Positions 50,857 through 59,404 of a DNA stretch of 64,000 nucleotides are shown one piece after another. How positions within the stretch are numbered: the stretch's first letter is position 1; the number at the start of each line of letters is the position of its first letter. Made by a program: the position numbers and the translations under genes. The stretch spans positions 1 through 64,000 of the forward strand of contig JBCDKT010000016.1 of the NCBI GenBank assembly GCA_038746285.1, given 5' to 3'. A model generated the notes under the pieces. The model made no database searches, was not told where the DNA came from, and saw nothing but the letters and a program-made list of their open reading frames with translations. Source of the stretch: Bacteroidota bacterium (GTDB taxonomy: Bacteria; Bacteroidota; Rhodothermia; Rhodothermales; JANQRZ01).

Positions 50857-51465
50857 ATGAAAACCCTCGGCGTCACCGGTGGCATCGGCAGCGGCAAGTC
50901 GGCGGTGTGCCGGGTGCTGGGCGACCTCGGGGCGCGCGTGGTCTACGCCGACGCGGTGGCGAAGCGGCTGATGCACGAAGACGCCACGCTCCGGTCGGAG
51001 ATCGCGGCCGCCTTCGGAGCCGGGAGCTACGACGCGGGCGGCGCGCTGAACCGGGCGCACCTCGCGGCCCGCGTGTTCGGGGACGAGGCCCAGGTCGCCC
51101 GCCTGAACGCGATCGTGCACCCGCGCGTCCGCGCGGAGATGCTGCGGCTGATCGACGCCGCCCGCGCCGATGGGGTCGCGCTCCTCGTCTACGAGGCCGC
51201 CCTGATTTTCGAGACGGGGGCCGACGCCCTGCTCGACGCGGTTGCGGTCGTCGACGCGCCGGTGGAGACGCGGGTCGCCCGCGTGATGGCTCGCGACGGG
51301 GCGACGCGCGAGGCCGTGCTCGCCCGGATGGGGCACCAGCTTCCGCCCGCTGACCTCCGCGCCCGCGCCGATTTCGTCATCGAGAACGGCGGAGGCCTGG
51401 CCGCGCTCCGGTCGCAGGTCGAGGCCCTGTACGTAGACCTCGCGCCTGGCGACGCCGGCGCGTAG
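50857..51465 (+). CDS. coaE: Dephospho-CoA kinase
   Basis: P-loop kinase of 202 residues. Walker A VTGGIGSGKSAVCR, YADAVAKRLM, LNAIVHPRVRAEM, LLVYEAALIFETG, and RMGHQLPPADLRARADFVIENGG. It phosphorylates dephospho-CoA in the final step of coenzyme A synthesis. Confidence 0.95.
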   Translation: MKTLGVTGGIGSGKSAVCRVLGDLGARVVYADAVAKRLMHEDATLRSEIAAAFGAGSYDAGGALNRAHLAARVFGDEAQVARLNAIVHPRVRAEMLRLIDAARADGVALLVYEAALIFETGADALLDAVAVVDAPVETRVARVMARDGATREAVLARMGHQLPPADLRARADFVIENGGGLAALRSQVEALYVDLAPGDAGA

Positions 51466-51545
51466 CCGTGCGGAAGTAACACTTTTATAACGCGGCCCCC
51501 GCATGAGGCCGGGCGCTGTATTTTCCTAGTACCCCCTACCGCGCT

Positions 51546-52133
51546 GTGTCTGTGCCACGTCGCCTGACGATTCCCCGAGCCTTCCATCCGCCGGCCGCTC
51601 TTCTCGGTCGCTGGGTGCGGCGACGGGCAAAGGACGCGCGGCACGCCGAGAGCCTCACGATCATCGCCGTCGCGCTCGTGTTCACGGCGGCGACGCTCGC
51701 CAGCCAGTGGAGCTGGATTCTGCTAGGGGACGCGGCACCGGGCAACGCGCTCTCGCTGTGGGTCTTCGCGGCACATGTCGTCGGCGGGGCGCTGTTGGGG
51801 TGGACGTGCCTGTGGGGGTGGAAGCCCCCGGTCGTCGTGGAAGCCGGGCCGGAGGAAATCGTCGTCTCGCAAGGCGAGGAGACGCTGAAGCTCGGCTACG
51901 AGGACATCGAGACCACCGAGCGCGTCACGGCCGATGCCTACCACCGGCACTGGCGGCGCTACGCGGCCACGCGCGCCTTCGTAAACCGGCTGCCCGGCGA
52001 GTCGCTGCTGCTCCGAACGGCGTCGGGACCCGTCGTCCTCGGCCTGTCCTCGGAAGACCTCGCCGACCTCGAGGCGTACGTGACCGCTGCGCTCGGCATG
52101 GAGACGGTGGAGCCGATGGTGCGAGCAGCCTAG
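51546..52133 (+). CDS. Membrane protein with PH-like C-terminal domain
   Basis: Protein of 195 residues (GTG 51546). Two hydrophobic helices (ESLTIIAVALVFTAATLASQW; LSLWVFAAHVVGGALLGWTCLWGW) are followed by a soluble part VVVEAGPEEIVVSQGEETLKLGYEDIETTERV that resembles bacterial PH-like domains. No family recognised with confidence. Confidence 0.6.
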   Translation: MSVPRRLTIPRAFHPPAALLGRWVRRRAKDARHAESLTIIAVALVFTAATLASQWSWILLGDAAPGNALSLWVFAAHVVGGALLGWTCLWGWKPPVVVEAGPEEIVVSQGEETLKLGYEDIETTERVTADAYHRHWRRYAATRAFVNRLPGESLLLRTASGPVVLGLSSEDLADLEAYVTAALGMETVEPMVRAA

Positions 52134-52206
52134 CCGCGCGCAGAATCCGGCGCGCTTTCGGTGTGCGCAGCGCGTAGTTTCGCGCCTCTCACCGGCCACC
52201 CTGCTC

Positions 52207-53337
52207 GTGCCTTTTACGCTCCTCCACGAAGACGCTGACACCGACGCCCGCCTCGGCCGACTCGACACGGACCACGGGGTGGTCGAGACGCCGGTGTTCA
52301 TGCCGGTCGGGACGCTGGGCAGCGTCAAGGCGGTCGAGCAGCGCGAACTCGCTGCGGACGTGCGGGCGCAGATCATCCTCGGCAACACCTACCACCTCTG
52401 CCTCCGCCCCGGCACCGAGGTCCTCGAAGCGGCCGGTGGCCTCCACCGGTTCATCGGGTGGGACCGACCCCTCCTGACCGACTCCGGCGGCTACCAGGTC
52501 TTCTCGCTCGCCGACCGCCGGACGCTCTCCGAGGAGGGCGTCCGCTTCCAGAGCCACCTCGACGGCTCGGCCCACCTCTTCACGCCGGAGTCGGTCGTGG
52601 ACACGCAGCGCAGTATCGGCTCGGACGTGATGATGGTGCTCGACGAGTGCCCGGCAGCGGACGTAGACGAAGCTTACGCCCGGACCTCGAACGACCTGAC
52701 CGTCCGCTGGGCGAAGCGCTGCCAGGACCGGCACCGCGAAACCGGCGGGCTGTACGGTCACCACCAGATGCTCTTTGCGATTGTCCAGGGCGTGACCTAC
52801 CCCGCCGTCCGGCGCGAATCGGCCCGGCAACTCGTCGAGCTAGATTTCGAGGGGTACGCCATCGGCGGGCTGTCGGTCGGCGAGGCGGCCCCGGTGATGT
52901 ACGAGATGGTCGAGGTCGTGACCGCGCTGCTGCCGCGCCAGAAGCCGCGCTACCTGATGGGGGTCGGGACGCCGGCCAACCTGCTCGAGAACATCGCGCG
53001 CGGGGTCGACATGTTCGACTGCGTGATGCCGACGCGCAACGGCCGCAACGGCACGCTCTTCACCACCGAGGGCGTCGTCAACATCAAGAACGCGCAGTGG
53101 AAGACGCACTTCGCGCCCGTCGACCCCGGCCTCGACGGCTACGCGAGCCAGGCGTTCACGAAGGCGTACCTCCGCCACCTGATCCTGTCGGGCGAAGTCC
53201 TCGGGCTCCAGATCGCAAGCCTCCAAAACCTGTCACTCTACACCTGGCTGATGCGCGGTGCCCGCACGGCGATCCGCGACGGGCGGTTCGCCGCGTGGAA
53301 GGCCGAGGTGCTGCCCCGCGTCAGCCGCCGGATATGA
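52207..53337 (+). CDS. tgt: tRNA-guanine transglycosylase, zinc ligands absent
   Basis: Enzyme of 376 residues (GTG 52207). TIM-barrel marks: VETPVFMPVGTLGSVKAV, TDSGGYQVFSLADRRTL (catalytic Asp), QRSIGSDVMMVLDECP, IGGLSVGE, MGVGTPANLLENIARGVDMFDCVMPTRNGRNG (nucleophile Asp). It exchanges G34 of target tRNAs for a queuosine precursor. The structural zinc site normally reads CxCxxC plus a later His; here the positions are Leu309, Gly311, Ser314 and Gln340, with the usual spacing of 26 from the last Cys to His kept. I recall Bacteroidota enzymes lacking the cysteines, but the His change looks additional. Confidence 0.9.
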   Translation: MPFTLLHEDADTDARLGRLDTDHGVVETPVFMPVGTLGSVKAVEQRELAADVRAQIILGNTYHLCLRPGTEVLEAAGGLHRFIGWDRPLLTDSGGYQVFSLADRRTLSEEGVRFQSHLDGSAHLFTPESVVDTQRSIGSDVMMVLDECPAADVDEAYARTSNDLTVRWAKRCQDRHRETGGLYGHHQMLFAIVQGVTYPAVRRESARQLVELDFEGYAIGGLSVGEAAPVMYEMVEVVTALLPRQKPRYLMGVGTPANLLENIARGVDMFDCVMPTRNGRNGTLFTTEGVVNIKNAQWKTHFAPVDPGLDGYASQAFTKAYLRHLILSGEVLGLQIASLQNLSLYTWLMRGARTAIRDGRFAAWKAEVLPRVSRRI

Positions 53338-53339
53338 CA

Positions 53340-53445
53340 GCGTGGAGGGCAAAGAGAGAAGAGAGGGCGGGGAGGGCGTCGTCCTTCCTTCGTTACGCTG
53401 ACGGTCCAGGTTGAAATCCCTCCCGGCCCTCCGTGCTCTCCACGC
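53340..53445. repeat. Purine/pyrimidine inverted repeat B5 between convergent genes
   Basis: Left arm 53340-53377 (GCGTGGAGGGCAAAGAGAG...) and right arm 53418-53445 (CCCTCCCGGCCCTCC...TCCACGC) are imperfect reverse complements with matching ends GCGTGGAG / CTCCACGC. It separates the convergent tgt and HmuY-like genes. Confidence 0.65.
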
Positions 53446-53457
53446 CCAAGAAGAACC

Positions 53458-54057
53458 TCATCCCTCCAGCCGCCGCGATCCGTCGGGCTGAAAGAGGACG
53501 CGGAAGGTGTAGTACCGGAAGTTCTTGGACGGGTCGAGGTCAGCGAGCGCAGGTGCGCCGAGGTAGTAGCTCTGGATCTCGACCTTCGCGTAGCGCCCGT
53601 CGGCGGTGCGGACGGCGAGCACGACGGGGCGCGGGGACACGATGCCCGAGACGAAGTCGTAGTCGTACCACCCGTTCCCCGCACCGCCCGGAATGGCGGT
53701 CTCGGTTCGGTCGGTCCCCGTGTCCGCGGCGAACGCCTCGTCGGCGGGTGCTTCGGTGACGGCGGCGAAGTTCGTGTCTTCGAGCACGACGGCCCCGCCC
53801 ATTCCTGGCCCCGAGGTCCCGCCGTTGACGAGGACGGTCGTCGAGCGGAACGCAAGGTCCCACGCCGTCGAGGCCGAGTCGGCAACCGGGACGAGCCGGT
53901 TCTCGCGCAGGCTGAAGAACGCAAAGTGTCCGCCCACGCCCCGAGCGTCGATGTCGGCGACGGTGTAGGTCAGCGGCTCGGACGAGGTCGCGGCGCGCTG
54001 CCCGGCGCAGGCCGTAAGCGCGAGCGGAAGCAGCAGGAGCAGAACGAGACGGGGCAT
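53458..54057 (-). CDS. HmuY-like lipoprotein
   Basis: Lipoprotein of 199 residues with lipobox LTAC. The mature part follows the HmuY layout: FAFFSLRENRLV, STAWDLAFRSTTVLVNGGTSGPG, VVLEDTNFAAVTEAP, WYDYDF, VVLAVRTADGRYAKVEIQSYY, and the end FRYYTFRVLFQPDG. HmuY proteins bind haem at the cell surface, but many relatives are untested and the haem histidines of Porphyromonas HmuY cannot be placed here. No receptor gene is next to it. Confidence 0.75.
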   Translation of the reverse strand: MPRLVLLLLLPLALTACAGQRAATSSEPLTYTVADIDARGVGGHFAFFSLRENRLVPVADSASTAWDLAFRSTTVLVNGGTSGPGMGGAVVLEDTNFAAVTEAPADEAFAADTGTDRTETAIPGGAGNGWYDYDFVSGIVSPRPVVLAVRTADGRYAKVEIQSYYLGAPALADLDPSKNFRYYTFRVLFQPDGSRRLEG

Positions 54058-54195
54058 GAGGCGGGCGTGTTAAATCGGCGGGGAGGCGTCTACGAGCGGA
54101 ACCTCGCTCCGGTCGCAGGGTGCCGGTGAATTTCGTATAGTCTACGATGGCACGAAACCTGCCGCCGCTACGGTTCTCCTGTAAAGAGGCACGAC

Positions 54196-54939
54196 ATGTC
54201 TTTGCTCGCCGTCTCCTCAGACCGCGTCTCTGTGAGCCGCATCACTGCCCGAAACCGTCGGATCCGCACCCGTGCGCGCCGGGCCGTCGTGCGTACGCAG
54301 GCGGAGGTCGCGGCCGAGCGGCGGCTGCGCGAGGAGATCGCAAACGTGGTGACACACGGGGCGGGCCTGCTCATGGCCATCGCTGCGGTGCCGGTCCTGG
54401 TCGTGCTGGGGGCGCTGCGCGGCGACGCGCTTCACGTCGCGAGCTTCGCCGTCTACGGTGCCACGCTCATCCTCGTCTACCTCTCCTCGACGCTCTACCA
54501 CGCGTTCAAGGAGCCGAAGATGCGGCGCGTCTTCCGTATCCTCGACCACGCCGCCATCTACCTGATGATCGCGGGGACGTACACCCCGTTCATGCTCATC
54601 AGCCTCAACGAACCCTGGGGCTGGACGATCCTCGCCCTCGTCTGGACGCTGGCTGCGGTCGGCTGCGCGGCCAAGATCCTAGAGATCGAGGGGTTCAAGA
54701 AGTACTCGACCGCCTTCTACCTCGCGATGGGCTGGCTCGTGGTGATTGCGCTGGAGCCTGTCCTGGCGGCGGTGCCGCTGGCCGGCCTCGTGTGGCTGGC
54801 CGTCGGCGGGGTGCTCTACACGGGAGGCGTGATCTTTTTTCTCTGGGAGACGCTCCCGTTCAACCACGCCATCTGGCATCTCTTCGTGATCGCAGGCAGC
54901 GTCTGCCACTACATCGCGATCCTGCTCTACGTCTGGTGA
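54196..54939 (+). CDS. Hemolysin III / TrhA family membrane protein
   Basis: Protein of 247 residues with seven membrane helices and an N-terminal basic region. Marks: EEIANVVTHGAGLLMAIAAV, YLSSTLYHAFKEPKMRRVFRILDHAAIYLMIAGTYTPFML, and the C-terminal HAIWHLFVIAGSVCHYIAILLYVW. These hold the S/H/D/H-x3-H zinc-type residues of the PAQR superfamily (CREST motif). In Escherichia coli TrhA affects membrane fluidity. Start ATG 54196. Confidence 0.92.
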   Translation: MSLLAVSSDRVSVSRITARNRRIRTRARRAVVRTQAEVAAERRLREEIANVVTHGAGLLMAIAAVPVLVVLGALRGDALHVASFAVYGATLILVYLSSTLYHAFKEPKMRRVFRILDHAAIYLMIAGTYTPFMLISLNEPWGWTILALVWTLAAVGCAAKILEIEGFKKYSTAFYLAMGWLVVIALEPVLAAVPLAGLVWLAVGGVLYTGGVIFFLWETLPFNHAIWHLFVIAGSVCHYIAILLYVW

Positions 54940-54951
54940 ACTGCGAAGAAT

Positions 54952-55092
54952 AGAGTGGGAGGAAAGGGAGGAATGGGGAGGGCAGGAAAAAAGCTGGGGA
55001 ATCTAGCGAGGCCATCGCGCAGAGCATCAGCGTCTCCTTCTCCCATTCCCTCCACTCCTCCCACGCCATCATAGCTCCTCGCCGAAGGCGCT
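54952..55092. repeat. Purine-arm repeat element A4
   Basis: Purine arm 54953-54979 (GAGTGGGAGGAAAGGGAGGAATGG...), core TAGCGAGGCCATCGCGC (55004-55020), pyrimidine arm 55037-55063 and ending GCC-GAA-GGC (55081-55089). It is the most divergent copy but keeps the order and the core. It fills the gap between the convergent hemolysin III and GT2 genes. Confidence 0.65.
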
Positions 55093-56197
55093 ACAGCTTG
55101 CGGTCCTTCCAGTTGATCCGGGGGAAGAGCAGCAGCACGGTCGGCAGCGTGGCGAGGTAGAAGAACAGGTAGGCCTCCCACAGCGGGAATACGCGCACGA
55201 GGCCGCGCCGCGTGCCGAGCGTGGCCCACAGTGCGGCGAAGTCCGCGCCGACCTTCAGGCCGAGCACGGCGAGCGTCGGTCCGGGGAGGACGAACAGCGC
55301 GATGAGTGGGAGGAAGTGGGCGAGGTGGGTGACGGTGTACAGGCCGTGTACCCAGAGCTTCGACTGTGTCCCGCCGCGTGCCCAGCGCCGTCGTTGCTGG
55401 TAGACGTCGACGAGCCGGCCGAGCGGAAGCGTGTAATTGCGCAGCGCCGGGTCGGCCGGGTAGCGGAGGCGGTAGGCGGTCTGCTCGTAGACGGCCCGGA
55501 AGAGCATGTAGTCCTCGGTGACCGAGAACGGCAGCGCCGGGTAGCCGCCGACGGCCTCGTAGGCGGCGCGCCGGAAGGCCATGTTGTTGCCCATCGCCGT
55601 GACGGGCCGGCCGGTCTCCACGAGCGCCGAGCAGATCGCGAGCAGGTAGCTCCAGTCGAGCGCCTGCAGCTCGGTCAGCCAGTCGCCCCGGTGCTCGACG
55701 TAGGTGTGGCCACAGACCATCCCGGTCTCCGGTTCGTCGAAGTAGGCGACGAGGCTGCGCGCCCATCCCGGCGGCGGGGCGCAGTCGGCGTCGGTGACGA
55801 GGAGGAGGCCGTGGTCGCTGGCCTCGAAGGCGGCGTGGATGGCGAGCGCCTTGCCGCGCAGGTGCCCGCTCGGCTCGGGCACCGCGACGGCGTGGACGGC
55901 CGGCCGGTTCGCCTCGTTCTGCGCACGGTAGCGCTCGATGACGGCCGCCGTGTCATCGGTCGAGTGGTCGTTGGCGACGAAGAGGTCGAGCCGGTCGGCG
56001 GGGTAGTCCTGGGCCAGGAGCGCGTCGAGGCAGCGCGGCAGCCGCGCCTCCTCGTTGCGGGCCGCCACGAGCACGGCGATGCGCGGCAGCGGGGGAGTGG
56101 GCTCTCGGTCCCGGTACCTCGCCCGCGCCATCACCACGGCCACGCCCAGCACGAAGACGGCATAGGCCAGGGTGGGGGCGAGCAGCAGAAACCACAT
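55091..56197 (-). CDS. GT2-family membrane glycosyltransferase
   Basis: Protein of 368 residues from ATG 56197: an N-terminal helix (MWFLLLAPTLAYAVFVLGVAVV), GT-A domain (IAVLVAARNEEARLPRCLDAL, VANDHSTDDT, LLLVTDADCAPPPGWARSL with DxD, GNNMAFRRAAYEAVGGYP, TEDYMLF, QQRRRWARGG) and C-terminal helices. Processive-type GT2 layout. Last gene of a four-gene minus-strand run with a deacetylase, a second GT2 and a UPF0104 protein, so it likely adds a sugar to an envelope lipid or polysaccharide. Confidence 0.88.
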   Translation of the reverse strand: MWFLLLAPTLAYAVFVLGVAVVMARARYRDREPTPPLPRIAVLVAARNEEARLPRCLDALLAQDYPADRLDLFVANDHSTDDTAAVIERYRAQNEANRPAVHAVAVPEPSGHLRGKALAIHAAFEASDHGLLLVTDADCAPPPGWARSLVAYFDEPETGMVCGHTYVEHRGDWLTELQALDWSYLLAICSALVETGRPVTAMGNNMAFRRAAYEAVGGYPALPFSVTEDYMLFRAVYEQTAYRLRYPADPALRNYTLPLGRLVDVYQQRRRWARGGTQSKLWVHGLYTVTHLAHFLPLIALFVLPGPTLAVLGLKVGADFAALWATLGTRRGLVRVFPLWEAYLFFYLATLPTVLLLFPRINWKDRKL

Positions 56198-56290
56198 GCG
56201 GGCGGGGCGGAGGCGGGAGGTCGGCGCAGGATGATACGCGACGCGTCCGGCACGCGGGGTGAACTTCACCCCAACGCCGCGCACCCAGCT

Positions 56291-56929
56291 TCAGAGCGCG
56301 GCGAAGCGGTAGCCGTCGGCCAGCAGGAGGGGGAGCGCGAGCGCGAGCGCGGGGGGCGTCACGCGCCGGGCGTGCCCGCCCTCGTGCAGCACGATGACCG
56401 AGCCGGGCCGCGCCAGGTCGACCGTCCGGTTCAGCACGGCGTCCGGCGTGGCCGAGGCCAGGAAGTCGCCCGGCATCACGTCCCACATGGCGATCCGCTG
56501 GCCGTGCTGCCGGCACCAGCGCCGCATCGCCGTCGTGAAGTAGCCGTAGGGGGGGCGCATCCAGCGCACCGCCTCACCGGTGAGGTCTTCGAGCGTCGCC
56601 GTGGCGCGCGCCATCTCGGTCTCTACCACATCGGCCGGCGTCTTCCACGCATTCGCGTGCGTGTCCGTGTGCTGCCCGACCGTGTGCCCGGCCGCGTGCA
56701 GGGCGCGGACGCACTCGGGCCACCGCCGCATCTGCTCGCCGACGAGGAAGAACGAGGCCGGCACTTCGTAGCGGTCGAGGAGCTCGAGCAGGGCAGGCGT
56801 CGTCTCGTCCGGGCCGTCGTCGAAGGTGAGGTAGAGCGTGCGCGTACCATCGGTCCGGCGCCAGAGCAGGTCGGGGAAGAGCCGCGAGGCGGCCCGGGGG
56901 ACGTGGTTGCCGAGGAGCGAGACGAGCAC
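56291..56929 (-). CDS. Polysaccharide deacetylase (NodB-type)
   Basis: Enzyme of 212 residues. Motif 1 LYLTFDDGPDE, motif 2 HTVGQHTDTHANAW (metal His pair), motif 3 MRPPYGYFTTAM, and late motifs IAMWDVMPGDF and GSVIVLHEGG. It should remove acetyl groups from an N-acetyl sugar. There is no obvious signal peptide, so a cytoplasmic lipid-linked substrate is possible. Its upstream DNA carries a degenerate relative of the 15-bp repeat. Confidence 0.9.
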   Translation of the reverse strand: MLVSLLGNHVPRAASRLFPDLLWRRTDGTRTLYLTFDDGPDETTPALLELLDRYEVPASFFLVGEQMRRWPECVRALHAAGHTVGQHTDTHANAWKTPADVVETEMARATATLEDLTGEAVRWMRPPYGYFTTAMRRWCRQHGQRIAMWDVMPGDFLASATPDAVLNRTVDLARPGSVIVLHEGGHARRVTPPALALALPLLLADGYRFAAL

Positions 56930-57071
56930 GGGTCGGAGGACGGTAGAGACAGAAGACGGTGGACAGGAAGCGGCGCTGTGGGCACCCGTAGTAGCGCTGC
57001 TACGCCCTAGCTAGGCATGCTGCGGCGCTTCGCGTATGCATCCGCCGTGCCATTTGCGCGCCCCGCCTCTA
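56930..57071. repeat. Gap with degenerate array and palindrome C4
   Basis: 56935-56970 contains GACGGTAGAGACAGAAGACGGTGGAC-like sequence related to the 15-bp array at 45182. 56983-57008 (CACCCGTAGTAGCG-CTGCTACGCCC) is related to the right palindrome of C2 in inverse orientation. Confidence 0.45.
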
Positions 57072-58277
57072 TTATCTCGAAATGCGCCGTCCCTTCCAGG
57101 TGTAGCCGCCGAGAGTGCCCGCCGCACCCATGAGCACGACGTAGGGTATGTGCAGCAGTTGGGCGGGTAGGAAATAGGCCATCAGCCACCCGCGTCCGAC
57201 GTGGCGGCACGCCGGGCCCAGCAGCGCAGCCTCCGGCAGCACCTTCAGCGCAGCCGCTGCTGCGAGCGGCCCAGCAAGCGCAGGTGCGAACGGCAGCGCG
57301 AGTAGGCCGCCGAGGAGGGCGAGGTAGAACGCGTAGACGGTGCCTACGACCGCCAGCACGGCCGGGTGCTCGTAGTGCGCCCCCTTCGACGCCCAGCGGC
57401 GGCGCTGCTCGAAGAACGCGCTCGTGTTCTCCGGCGCATCGGTCAGCACGGCTGCGCCGGGGTCCGGGCAGAAGCGGACCTCCCAGTCGGTCGTGTAGGC
57501 GATCTTCTGCATCAGCAGCTCGTCGTCGCCCGAGGTCAGGTGGTCGATCCCCGAGAAGCCGCCGAGGGCGTCGAAGACCGCCTTGCGGTAGGCCACGTTC
57601 GCCCCGTTGCAGAGGTTCGGGCGCCCGACCCCAACCGCCCCGGCCCCGACGGCGACGAGGCCGAGGAACTCCAGCGCCGTCACGTTCGCCGCGTGCCCGC
57701 CCGTCGGGTAGAGCACCGGCCCGGAGACGAGCGCCGTGCGGTCGCCGAACGTCGCGGCCATCGACCCGATCCAGCCCGGCGGAACGGTGCAGTCGGCGTC
57801 GGTCGTGAGGATGACCGTGCCGCGCGCGTGGGCAATGCCTTTTTCGATGGCCCGCTTCTTATGGGCCTGCGCCCGGTCCAGGTTTTCCGGCATCGACAGA
57901 AGGTGGAGGCGCGTCGGTGCTTCGCGGTCCTCGTCCAGCCCGGCAGGTACCATCGCCCGGTTCACGCGCTCCATCACGCGGCGCACGAGCGCGGGCGTCG
58001 CGTCCTGCGAGAGGTCGTCCACGACGAGCACCTCGAACCGGTCTTCGGGGTAGTCGCCGGCGAAGACGGCGTCGAGGCAGCGTTCGATGACCGCCTCCTC
58101 GTCGCGCGCCGGAATGATGACAGTGACGAAGGGGTGCGACGGCGCGAGCGGGTCGGAGGGCAGGCGAGGCGCCCGGTCCCGCTTTACGACACGCTGGAAA
58201 CCGAGGGCGAAGCTGACGATGGCGAGGGCATAGAGCATGCCCGACCCTATCAGCGCCGCTGCGAACACCGTCGTCAC
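57072..58277 (-). CDS. GT2-family membrane glycosyltransferase
   Basis: Protein of 401 residues from GTG 58277, which overlaps the UPF0104 stop by 4 bp. N-terminal helix, then VTVIIPARDEEAVIERCLDAV, VLVVDDLSQDAT, AHKKRAIEKGIAHARGTVILTTDADCTVPPGWI (DxD), LCNGANVAYRKAVFDALGGF, SGDDELLMQKI, FFEQRRRWASKG, and three C-terminal helices. This type resembles ceramide- or lipid-glucosylating GT2 enzymes as well as polysaccharide synthases. Second gene of the envelope run. Confidence 0.88.
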   Translation of the reverse strand: MTTVFAAALIGSGMLYALAIVSFALGFQRVVKRDRAPRLPSDPLAPSHPFVTVIIPARDEEAVIERCLDAVFAGDYPEDRFEVLVVDDLSQDATPALVRRVMERVNRAMVPAGLDEDREAPTRLHLLSMPENLDRAQAHKKRAIEKGIAHARGTVILTTDADCTVPPGWIGSMAATFGDRTALVSGPVLYPTGGHAANVTALEFLGLVAVGAGAVGVGRPNLCNGANVAYRKAVFDALGGFSGIDHLTSGDDELLMQKIAYTTDWEVRFCPDPGAAVLTDAPENTSAFFEQRRRWASKGAHYEHPAVLAVVGTVYAFYLALLGGLLALPFAPALAGPLAAAAALKVLPEAALLGPACRHVGRGWLMAYFLPAQLLHIPYVVLMGAAGTLGGYTWKGRRISR

Positions 58278-59233
58278 GCCCGCACCTCCACTGGTTCCGG
58301 GGCGGGCTCCGGCGCGAGGCGCAGGCGCAGCACGAACGGCATCCCGACGAGCGACGGCACGAGGAGGTTGACGCAGAACAGCAGGAACGCCGCGTTGAAC
58401 GCCGCCGCCGCCCCGATCCCGAGCGCCCCCAGGAAGTAGACCGCCGCCCCTTCGCGGATGCCGAGGTCGGCGAGCGTAAACGAGGGGACCGCGCTCTTGG
58501 CGAAGAAGACGAGCACCACGCCGACGGCCGTTTGGAACCACGCCGCGCCGGGCGCGAACGCGAAGACGAGGACCACGAACTGCGCCGAGAAGATGGCGTA
58601 GCGCAGCGCCGAGAGGCCGAGCAGGCTGCGCGCGTCGTGCTGGTCGAAGGCGTCTAGCACCTCCAGGCGCGGCGCGAAGCGCTCAGGGAGGACGGCCGCG
58701 AAGAGCCGCTTCGCTGCCTGCGGGTGGAGCAGGAGGTAGACGAACACCCCGGTGGCGACGCCGCCGACGCCGCACACCGTCGCCCAGGCAAGCACCGGGA
58801 GGCCCGTCTGCGTCATCAGGAACGGCACGAGCGACGCGAGGCCGACGGCGAGGGTGCAGCCGAGCGTCGCCATGCGCTCGGCGAAGGTGAGCGCGGCGAG
58901 GTCCCACGCCGGCGCGTGGCGCAGGTAGAACGACCGCCCGGCGTAGTCGCCGAGCCGGCCGGGCGTAACGAGGCCGAGGGGGTAGCCGCTCAGGACCGCC
59001 CCCAGCGTCTGGCGAAACCGCACCTCGGGCGCGAGCCGCCGCACCAGCCGGTGCCAGCGGTAGGCCTCTAGCCCGACGTTCGCCGGCAGCAGCGCGAGCG
59101 CGAGCGCGATCCACCCCAGGTGCGCCGTCCGGCTCGCCTCCGCGATGGCGTCCCACTCGACGACGTGCCCGACGTAGGCCACCGTCGCGGCGGCGAGGCC
59201 GAGCTTGAGCACTAAGAAGCCGAGGGTGCGCAC
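58274..59233 (-). CDS. UPF0104 / LPG-synthase-TM-like flippase-type protein
   Basis: Membrane protein of 319 residues with about eight helices. Marks of the lysylphosphatidylglycerol-synthase transmembrane family: ALALLPANVGLEAYRWHRLVRRL, LSGYPLGLVTPGRLGDYAGRSFYLR (the GRxGD motif), FAERMATLG, and KSAVPSFTLADLGIREGAAVYF. Members move or protect lipid-linked sugars. First gene of the envelope run, upstream of GT2, deacetylase and GT2. Confidence 0.82.
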   Translation of the reverse strand: MRTLGFLVLKLGLAAATVAYVGHVVEWDAIAEASRTAHLGWIALALALLPANVGLEAYRWHRLVRRLAPEVRFRQTLGAVLSGYPLGLVTPGRLGDYAGRSFYLRHAPAWDLAALTFAERMATLGCTLAVGLASLVPFLMTQTGLPVLAWATVCGVGGVATGVFVYLLLHPQAAKRLFAAVLPERFAPRLEVLDAFDQHDARSLLGLSALRYAIFSAQFVVLVFAFAPGAAWFQTAVGVVLVFFAKSAVPSFTLADLGIREGAAVYFLGALGIGAAAAFNAAFLLFCVNLLVPSLVGMPFVLRLRLAPEPAPEPVEVRA

Positions 59234-59404
59234 GAGGTGATAGGCGGGAGGGAGAGAAAGATAGCGGCGACTAGGATATCGGCTGGCCGAGGAGAGAAGA
59301 AAGAGGAGAAGGGTGAGAAAGAGGAGCGCGCGTCTTCACCCTGCCTCTCTCTGCTGTCGTCTTTCTCTTCTGTCTCCTCCCCCTTTTCTCTCCGTCTCTC
59401 AAAC
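59234..59404. repeat. Purine/pyrimidine inverted repeat B4
   Basis: A purine tract (59290-59326, GAGGAGAGAAGAAAGAGGAG...) is followed by a pyrimidine tract (59341-59400, CTGCCTCTCTCTGC...TTCTCTCCGTCTCTC), imperfectly complementary. It separates the barrel gene from the UPF0104 gene; both are on the minus strand. Confidence 0.55.
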
